Shown here: positions 1 to 4,118 of the stretch, in pieces
How the letters are laid out: every line of letters starts with the position of its first letter
Position numbering within the stretch: position 1 is the stretch's first letter
Origin: Trueperaceae bacterium
GTDB taxonomy: Bacteria > Deinococcota > Deinococci > Deinococcales > Trueperaceae
DNA: 6,857 nt
NCBI GenBank assembly: GCA_007130355.1
Contig: SLSQ01000054.1
Coordinates: 1-6,857 of the forward strand
Direction: 5' to 3'
The notes under the pieces: model-generated
Database searches by the model: none
What the model was told of the DNA's origin: nothing
The model's input: the letters and a program-made list of their open reading frames with translations, nothing else
Position numbers and translations under genes: made by a program

Positions 1-424
1 CGTTCACGCGGTCCATGAACGTTCGGACCTCGTCCTTGTTGCGGACCTCGTCGAACAGGCCGACGCGGAGGCCGGAGAGCAGCGCCTTGCGCTTCATGAT
101 CGCCTTGTTGCGGAACAGGAAACTGCGGTTGTGCACGGTGGGGTCGTCCCGGTAGATCGAGTTGAGCGCTCCGGCCCACTCGACCGTCTCCTCGTACAGC
201 GGAACGGCCACCTGCACGCCGTGCTCCTTCAGTTTCTCGGCCAAGACCAACGAGTTGTTCTCCTCGTTCCATTCGGAGAAGGTCCAGGGCACGAACGGGA
301 TGTCGTGCTCCTTCGCGTACGGCTCGAAATCGGGAAAGCTGACGACGACGTACGGCTTGCCGAGCTTCTGGGCGGCTTCGATGGCGGGCAGGCTCCATCC
401 GAGCAGGGCGGTGGCGTGGGACAT
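1..424 (-). CDS. ATP-grasp ligase-like protein, N-terminal part (cut by window edge)
   Basis: The gene reads leftwards from ATG at 424 and is open to the window edge, giving 141 residues of a longer protein. A strong ribosome site (GGAAGGAGG, 440-432) sits 7 nt before the ATG and fixes the start. Residues 1-95 look like the Rossmann-like pre-ATP-grasp domain (MSHATALLGWSLPAIEAAQ, then VVVSFPDFEPYA and VAVPLYEET). Residues 105-138 (RNKAIMKRKALLSGLRVGLF, then a second DEV motif) match the start of an ATP-grasp fold, where an NK..MK..L...G+ pattern precedes the nucleotide-binding lobe. Such enzymes join a carboxylate to an amine or thiol through an acyl-phosphate, as in amino-acid ligases and carbamoyl-phosphate-synthase-like proteins. 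The catalytic residues lie outside the window, so the substrate is unknown. It diverges from a racemase operon, which hints at a D-amino-acid or dipeptide substrate (inference only). The fold is likely; the specific reaction is not assigned. Confidence 0.68.
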   Translation of the reverse strand, partial: MSHATALLGWSLPAIEAAQKLGKPYVVVSFPDFEPYAKEHDIPFVPWTFSEWNEENNSLVLAEKLKEHGVQVAVPLYEETVEWAGALNSIYRDDPTVHNRSFLFRNKAIMKRKALLSGLRVGLFDEVRNKDEVRTFMDRVN

Positions 425-517
425 GATGGCCTCCTTCCGGGAGGTCGATGACGTGGTCTGAGACGCTCGACCGGACGGGCGCGGCGGAGGAGATCCGTGC
501 GGACCGTCGGGAGCGGA

Positions 518-536
518 CGCCCCGAGCCTCGGGGCG
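518..536. repeat. GC-rich 9-bp palindrome in the ligase leader
   Basis: CGCCCCGAG (518-526) and CTCGGGGCG (528-536) are perfect inverse complements around a single base. As RNA it would fold as a 7-bp stem with a 5-nt loop. If the -10 at 553-548 is correct it lies in the leader of the ATP-grasp mRNA, about 90 nt before that start. It could be an operator, an attenuator-like hairpin or a chance GC palindrome; it has no T-tract on either strand. Confidence 0.45.
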
Positions 537-541
537 CGCGT

Positions 542-603
542 GGAACGAACGTAGCACGCGTCGCGCGCGTCTTCCGTCGGCCGGGCCGGCCGTAGTTCGT
601 TCC
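542..603. repeat. Widely spaced 9-bp inverted repeat between divergent genes
   Basis: GGAACGAAC (542-550) and GTTCGTTCC (595-603) are perfect inverse complements separated by 44 bp. The left arm overlaps the candidate ligase -10 and the right arm lies just upstream of the racemase -35 region. Equivalent points are 53 bp apart, close to five helical turns, so both would face the same side of the DNA. This fits a pair of binding sites for one regulator of both divergent units, but it has not been tested against chance. Confidence 0.4.
548..553 (-). promoter_or_regulatory. Possible extended -10 of the ATP-grasp gene
   Basis: On the minus strand this reads TACGTT preceded by TGC, giving TGC-TACGTT, an extended -10 pattern. 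There is no clear -35 at 17-18 bp. It would give a leader of about 115 nt that includes the GC palindrome at 518-536. It also overlaps the left arm of the 9-bp inverted repeat (542-550), so a protein bound there would block this promoter. Confidence 0.3.
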
Positions 604-633
604 GGGTCCGACGGCCGAGCGGGCGCCCGGTGC

Positions 634-639
634 TAGCCT
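634..639 (+). promoter_or_regulatory. -10 box of the racemase operon, probably leaderless
   Basis: TAGCCT fits the TAnnnT -10 pattern and ends 7 nt before the racemase ATG at 647. No Shine-Dalgarno sequence precedes the ATG, unlike the ligase, DUF6428 and peptidase genes here, all of which have strong ones. The spacing places the transcription start at or next to the A of ATG, so the mRNA would be leaderless, as is common in Deinococcota and Actinobacteria. No convincing -35 is visible. Confidence 0.5.
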
Positions 640-646
640 TGGCGCC

Positions 647-1849
647 ATGACGGCTCCCTCGGCGCCCCCCGCTCCCTCGCCCGCGCCCGGTTCGGTCCGC
701 CACTCGTCGCGGATCCGCCTGAGCCGCGCGGCCGTCAAGAACAACTTCTCGTTCGTGCGGCAGAAGGTCGGGCCGCACCCGGTGATCTCGAGCGTGGTCA
801 AGGCGAACGCGTACGGGCACGGAATCGCGACGTACGTGCCCCTCGCCGAGCGGGCCGGCGTCCGGCACTTCGCGGTCGCCTCGAGCTTCGAGGCGCAGGA
901 GGTGCTCGCCGTCTGTCGCCCGGACAGCCGCATCATGATCATGGGCATCCTTTACGACGCCGACCTGCCGTGGGCGATCCGCAACGGGATCGAGTTCTTC
1001 GTGTTCGACCTGCCGCGGCTGCGCAAGGCGGCGGCCGTCGCGCGCGAGGTCGGCAAGGCGGCGGTGGTGCACCTGGAGGTCGAGACCGGCGGCAACCGGA
1101 CCGGCCTTCCGGAGAAGGACTGGGGTTCGGCGTTCGCGACGTTGAAGAACCACGCCGACGCGCTGCGGTTCGAGGGGTTGTGCACCCACTTCGCGGGCAT
1201 CGAGACGCTCGCGAACCAGTTCCGCATCCGCAAGCAGGTCGCCGCGTTCGAAGCGGCGTCCAGCCGGGCGCTCAAGGCCAAGGTGCAGCCCCGCCTGCGG
1301 CACGCCGCCTGTTCGGCCGCGGCGCTCGGCTTTCCCGAGACCACCTACGATCTGGTCCGGATCGGCACCACCCAGTACGGCATGTGGCCCAGCCCGGACA
1401 TCTACAACCTGCACCTGACGCAGGTCGGCAAGAACCACGACTCCCCGCTGCAGCGGGTCCTGACCTGGGAGACCGACGTCATGCACCTCAAACGCGTCCC
1501 GAAGGGCGAGTTCGTCGGCTACGGAACCGCCTACCAGGCACCCGGCGACATGACGGTGGCGGTCCTGCCGATCGGCTACTCGAACGGCTACCCGCGCGCG
1601 CTCAGCAACCGGGGGCAGGTCCTGGTCCGCGGCCGCAAGGCGAGCATCGTGGGACTCGTGAACATGAACGTGTTCATGGTCGACGTCACGAACGTTCCCG
1701 GGGTCGAGATCGGCGACCCGGTGGTCCTGGTCGGCCGACAGAAGAACGCGGTGATCGGCCTGCGTTCGTTCTCCGACTTCTCGCACTCGCTCAACACCGA
1801 GTTCATGAGCCGCCTGCCGGCGGCGATCCCGCGGACGGTCGGGAAATGA
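647..1849 (+). CDS. alr: Alanine racemase-family PLP enzyme
   Basis: This 400-residue protein has the alanine racemase fold, which interconverts L- and D-alanine (D-Ala for peptidoglycan) in the cytoplasm. The PLP lysine is K52 in VVKANAYGHG. R151 lies in ETGGNRTG, where the family has TGM.RlG. R238 in VRIGTTQYGMWPS matches the arginine that contacts the PLP ring. Y292 in GYGTAY matches the second catalytic base, and PIGYSNGYPR follows at 308-317. The usual CMDQ motif is NMNVFMVDV (339-347), with Asn in place of Asp, and GYaDGy is GYSNGY. Length is near the 370-390 norm, with a Pro/Ala-rich N-terminal tail of about 20 residues. The start is the only ATG available and follows a -10 box at leaderless distance. 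Its stop overlaps the next gene's start (ATGA, 1846-1849). Substrate choice other than alanine is possible given the altered motifs. Confidence 0.88.
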   Translation: MTAPSAPPAPSPAPGSVRHSSRIRLSRAAVKNNFSFVRQKVGPHPVISSVVKANAYGHGIATYVPLAERAGVRHFAVASSFEAQEVLAVCRPDSRIMIMGILYDADLPWAIRNGIEFFVFDLPRLRKAAAVAREVGKAAVVHLEVETGGNRTGLPEKDWGSAFATLKNHADALRFEGLCTHFAGIETLANQFRIRKQVAAFEAASSRALKAKVQPRLRHAACSAAALGFPETTYDLVRIGTTQYGMWPSPDIYNLHLTQVGKNHDSPLQRVLTWETDVMHLKRVPKGEFVGYGTAYQAPGDMTVAVLPIGYSNGYPRALSNRGQVLVRGRKASIVGLVNMNVFMVDVTNVPGVEIGDPVVLVGRQKNAVIGLRSFSDFSHSLNTEFMSRLPAAIPRTVGK

Positions 1850-3309
1850 CGGTGCCGCGCGTCCGCTTGGCGCCCGATCTCGAGGTCTCGCGGATCCTGA
1901 CCGGCCTCTGGCAGATCGCCGACATGGAGAAGGAGGGCGCGACCGTCGATCCCGAGACGGCCGCCCGAGCGATCGACCGCTACGTCGCCGCCGGCCTCAC
2001 CACCTTCGACATGGCCGACCACTACGGTTCGGCCGAGACGCTGTGCGGGCACCACCGGGCCACCCGCGGCGCCGCGAGCGGAACCGAGACGTTGACGAAG
2101 TGGGTCCCGAAACCGGGCCCGGTCGCCATGGAGGACGTACGGGCCGCGGTCGACCGCGCCCGCGAACAGCTCCGGACCGACCGGTTGGAGCTGCTGCAGT
2201 TCCATACCTGGACCTACGACGACCCGTCGTGGCTCGACGCGCTCGACCACCTGAGCGCCCTCGTCGAAGAGGGTCGCGTCGCGCGGCTCGGCCTCACGAA
2301 CGTCGACGCGGCCCACATGAAGATGGCGCTCGACAGCGGCCTGCCGATCCTCACGAACCAGGTGTCGTTCTCGCTGCTGGACCGGCGCGCCGCCGAGCGC
2401 CTGGCGCCGTTGTGCCAGGAGCGCGGCGCGCACCTGCTGGCGTACGGCACGCTGGCGGGCGGCCTGCTGACCGACCGCTGGCTGGGCGCGCCCGAACCCC
2501 AGTGGAACGAATCGACCCCGTGGTCGCTCAACAAGTACCGCCGCTTCATCGAGCAGGTCGGCGGCTGGGACGCCTACCAGACGGTCCTGCGCGCCGCCCG
2601 TTCGGTCGCCGACCGTCACGGGGCGTCGGTCGCGAACGTCGCCACCCGCGCGATCCTGGACCATCCGGGCGTGGCCGGCGTGATCGTGGGCGCCCGCCTG
2701 GGCGAGTCCGAGCACATCGAGGACACCGTTCGCGCCTTCGACCTGGAGTTGAACGACGACGACCGCGCCGAACTCGACGCCGCGATCGCTGGGCTCGATC
2801 CGGTCCCGGGCGACTGCGGCGACGAGTATCGCAAGCCGCCATTCCTGACCGCGTCGGGCGACCTGAGCCACCACCTGGACGCCCTTCCGGCGCCCTATCC
2901 GCCGGTCACCGGCGCGGACGGTCGCACCCGGGTGGCGACGGGCACGGTGTGGGAGGACCGGGCCGGCTACGCCCGCGCGGTGCGGGACGGCGACCGGATC
3001 TTCCTCTCCGGCACCACCGCCGAGCACGGACGTCGCCTGGTCGGCGGCGACGACGCCGCCTCGCAGACGCACTTCGTGATCGACAAGCTCGAGGGGACGC
3101 TGCGTAGCCTGGGCGGCCGGCTCGAGGACCTGGTCCGCACCCGGATCTACGTGCCGGACGCCGCGGACGTCGAAGCGGTCGCCCGAGCGCACGGCGAACG
3201 CCTGGGACACGTGCGTCCCGCGAACGCCCTGGTGCGGGCCGGCTTGGTCGGCGAGCGGCTGAAGGTCGAGATCGAGGCGGAAGCGGTCCTGGGGGACCTG
3301 ATCGGCTGA
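1846..3309 (+). CDS. Aldo/keto reductase fused to a Rid (YjgF/RidA-like) domain
   Basis: A 487-residue two-domain cytoplasmic protein. Residues 1-345 form an aldo/keto reductase barrel that should reduce a carbonyl with NADPH. The catalytic tetrad is visible as D55 and Y60 (FDMADHYGSAE), K85 (TLTKW) and H120 (LLQFHTW); the cofactor end is YGTLAGGLLT (200-209) and VIVGARLGESEHIEDT (279-294). After GDCGDEYRKPPFLTASGDL (322-340) and a Pro-rich linker, residues 362-487 form a Rid domain: GDRIFLSGTTAEHG, the Q407 region, LEDLVRTRIYVPD and VEIEAEAV. At the position of the Arg that Rid deaminases use for substrate carboxylate (PARS/PART), it has N460 in RPANALV, so imine deamination is unlikely. The ATG at 1846 overlaps the racemase stop and lacks a clear ribosome site, so translation is probably coupled. 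Upstream open reading in the same frame lies inside the racemase and was ignored. Each domain is clear; the joint function is unknown. Confidence 0.88.
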   Translation: MTVPRVRLAPDLEVSRILTGLWQIADMEKEGATVDPETAARAIDRYVAAGLTTFDMADHYGSAETLCGHHRATRGAASGTETLTKWVPKPGPVAMEDVRAAVDRAREQLRTDRLELLQFHTWTYDDPSWLDALDHLSALVEEGRVARLGLTNVDAAHMKMALDSGLPILTNQVSFSLLDRRAAERLAPLCQERGAHLLAYGTLAGGLLTDRWLGAPEPQWNESTPWSLNKYRRFIEQVGGWDAYQTVLRAARSVADRHGASVANVATRAILDHPGVAGVIVGARLGESEHIEDTVRAFDLELNDDDRAELDAAIAGLDPVPGDCGDEYRKPPFLTASGDLSHHLDALPAPYPPVTGADGRTRVATGTVWEDRAGYARAVRDGDRIFLSGTTAEHGRRLVGGDDAASQTHFVIDKLEGTLRSLGGRLEDLVRTRIYVPDAADVEAVARAHGERLGHVRPANALVRAGLVGERLKVEIEAEAVLGDLIG

Positions 3310-3348
3310 TCCGGCCCGGCCGGCCGCGCCTCCGTACGCCCTGACACG

Positions 3349-3381
3349 GATCCGCCCGACGTCCCGAGCGTCGGGCGGATC
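3349..3381 (+). terminator. Hairpin terminator of the racemase operon
   Basis: GATCCGCCCGACG (3349-3361) and CGTCGGGCGGATC (3369-3381) pair perfectly over 13 bp with a 7-nt loop, 40 bp after the reductase-Rid stop codon and just before the next promoter. There is no U-tract, as is usual for hairpin terminators in high-GC genomes, so the call rests on stem strength and position. Confidence 0.72.
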
Positions 3382-3402
3382 GTCGTGCGCCCCACCGACC
3401 CA

Positions 3403-3432
3403 TTGACATGCGTCGATGTATCGGCGTAGCAT
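3403..3432 (+). promoter_or_regulatory. Sigma-70-type promoter of the DUF6428-like gene
   Basis: A perfect TTGACA (3403-3408) is followed, 18 bp on, by TAGCAT (3427-3432), which matches TATAAT at 4 of 6 positions. Transcription would start near 3439-3440, giving a leader of about 43 nt. It is the best-matched promoter in the window. Its spacer carries an imperfect palindrome, suggesting a strong promoter that is normally repressed. Confidence 0.72.
3411..3426. promoter_or_regulatory. Operator-like imperfect palindrome between -35 and -10
   Basis: The 16 bp centred on 3418/3419 have CGAT (3414-3417) opposite ATCG (3420-3423) and CG (3411-3412) opposite CG (3425-3426), with one mismatch in each half and at the centre. 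A repressor here would cover both promoter boxes. TCGATG (3413-3418) recurs at 3459-3464 in the downstream repeat, so the same protein may bind both. ArsR/SmtB repressors often bind such sites, but the family assignment is inference from the downstream gene. Confidence 0.45.
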
Positions 3433-3445
3433 CGCCCCCTCGAAG

Positions 3446-3465
3446 GCATCGACACCCATCGATGC
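3446..3465. promoter_or_regulatory. Perfect 7-bp inverted repeat in the DUF6428 leader
   Basis: GCATCGA (3446-3452) and TCGATGC (3459-3465) are exact inverse complements with a 6-bp centre. The element starts just after the predicted transcription start and ends 6 nt before the ribosome site. It shares TCGATG with the spacer palindrome, so a second operator for the same repressor is the preferred reading. A leader hairpin upstream of the ribosome site is the alternative. Confidence 0.5.
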
Positions 3466-3482
3466 GACAGAAGGAGGGTCCG

Positions 3483-3965
3483 ATGACCACCCGCGACCTG
3501 CTCGAACCGCTCCGCGCCGACCCCGACCGGCCGCTCCGCTTCCGGACGCCGGACGGCCCGGTCCCGGGCGGCTACCACGTGACCGAGATCAAGGCGGCCA
3601 CCGTCCGCACCGTCGACTGCGGCGGCCGCCCCCACGCGTGGCGCGAGACGATCCTGCAGGTGCTTCCGCCCGCGGACGCGCGGCACGAAGCCCCGATGTC
3701 CGCCCGCAAGTTCCTGGCGATCGTGGACCGCGTCCGCGACGCCCTCGATCTCGCGGACGACGCGTACCTGCGCGTCGAGCACGGCCCGCCCGGCGGCGCC
3801 GCCACCACCTACCGCGCCGAAGCGCTCGCCGCCGGGCCCGAAGGGTTCGTCGTGCGCCTGGCCGCGCCCGCCGTGGCCTGCAAGGGCGCCGACGCCACGC
3901 TGCCGGACCTGCCGGTGGTGCGACCCGGCGACAGCGACGACGTGCCGGTCGTCGCCTGCTGCTGA
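3483..3965 (+). CDS. DUF6428-like protein, probably metalloid-responsive
   Basis: A 160-residue soluble protein with no signal peptide or membrane segment. It resembles the uncharacterised DUF6428 family, recalled here from the pattern YHVTEIKAATVRTVDCGG (31-48), then WRETILQV (53-60) and SARKFLAIVDRV (73-84). To my knowledge this family often sits beside arsR-type regulators and arsenic genes; its biochemical role is not known. Cysteines lie at 46, 133 and in a terminal pair (159-160, VVACC), and with H32 they could bind a thiophilic metal or As(III) (inference). The ATG at 3483 was chosen because AAGGAGGG (3471-3478) stands 4 nt before it and the promoter puts the transcription start near 3440; an in-frame ATG at 3408 would lie upstream of that start. 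It forms a single-gene unit with TCGATG-containing palindromes in its control region. There is no arsR, arsB, arsC or acr3 in the window. Confidence 0.75.
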   Translation: MTTRDLLEPLRADPDRPLRFRTPDGPVPGGYHVTEIKAATVRTVDCGGRPHAWRETILQVLPPADARHEAPMSARKFLAIVDRVRDALDLADDAYLRVEHGPPGGAATTYRAEALAAGPEGFVVRLAAPAVACKGADATLPDLPVVRPGDSDDVPVVACC

Positions 3966-3969
3966 TCCG

Positions 3970-4007
3970 GCGCCCATCGACGGCCTTCGTCCGGTCGGAT
4001 CGGGCGC
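3970..4007 (+). terminator. Possible terminator after the DUF6428-like gene
   Basis: GCGCCC (3970-3975) pairs with GGGCGC (4002-4007). The stem can continue as ATC/GAT and GAC/GTC with small bulges, closing on a GC-rich loop. It begins 4 nt after the stop codon and has no U-tract. The stem is imperfect, so it is much weaker evidence than the 3349-3381 hairpin. Confidence 0.35.
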
Positions 4008-4087
4008 GACCGGAGGGAGCGAACGTGGACCGACGCCGTTCGGTGCGCCGCGTGGGAACTCTCGCAGCGGCGCCCTCGCGGCTCGGC

Positions 4088-4093
4088 TAGGCT
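4088..4093 (+). promoter_or_regulatory. -10 box of the S8 peptidase gene
   Basis: TAGGCT fits the TAnnnT -10 pattern and lies 25 nt before the ATG at 4119. It would start transcription near 4100, giving a leader of about 19 nt with the AGGAGGT ribosome site (4108-4114). No recognisable -35 is present at 16-18 bp, so activator dependence or another promoter is possible. Confidence 0.4.
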
Positions 4094-4096
4094 TCC

Positions 4097-4118
4097 CGGG
4101 ACCGAACAGGAGGTCCCG
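4097..4118 (+). repeat. Inverted repeat overlapping the peptidase ribosome site
   Basis: CGGGACC (4097-4103) and GGTCCCG (4112-4118) are perfect inverse complements with an 8-nt loop. The right arm includes the last GG of AGGAGGT and ends directly before the ATG. In an RNA containing both arms it would hide part of the ribosome site. If transcription starts near 4100, the left arm is partly missing and the repeat would more likely be a DNA site or chance. Confidence 0.45.

Noticed and set aside
131..461. Plus-strand frames across the ATP-grasp gene
   Set aside because: They are shadows of the minus-strand ligase gene, which has a strong ribosome site and ATP-grasp motifs.
970..1845. Upstream in-frame extension of the reductase-Rid protein into the racemase
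   Set aside because: The extension reads as Arg/Gly/Pro-rich shadow sequence of the racemase. The ATG at 1846 begins the normal reductase N-terminus and overlaps the racemase stop.
1588..3459. A 623-codon minus-strand frame opposite the reductase-Rid gene
   Set aside because: It spans the operon end, the terminator and the next promoter, and its product has no recognisable motif. The plus-strand gene has full catalytic motifs.
3408..3482. Longer DUF6428-like protein starting at ATG 3408
   Set aside because: That ATG overlaps the -35 box, so it would not be in the transcript, and the added residues are not family-like. The ATG at 3483 has a strong ribosome site.
4025..4090. A 21-codon frame starting with GTG at 4025, with GGAGGG 7-8 nt upstream, ending in the TAG of the peptidase -10 box
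   Set aside because: The ribosome-site match is good, but the peptide is Arg/Ala-rich with no recognisable motif, has no promoter of its own and could be chance in GC-rich DNA. It would need ribosome profiling to revive it.
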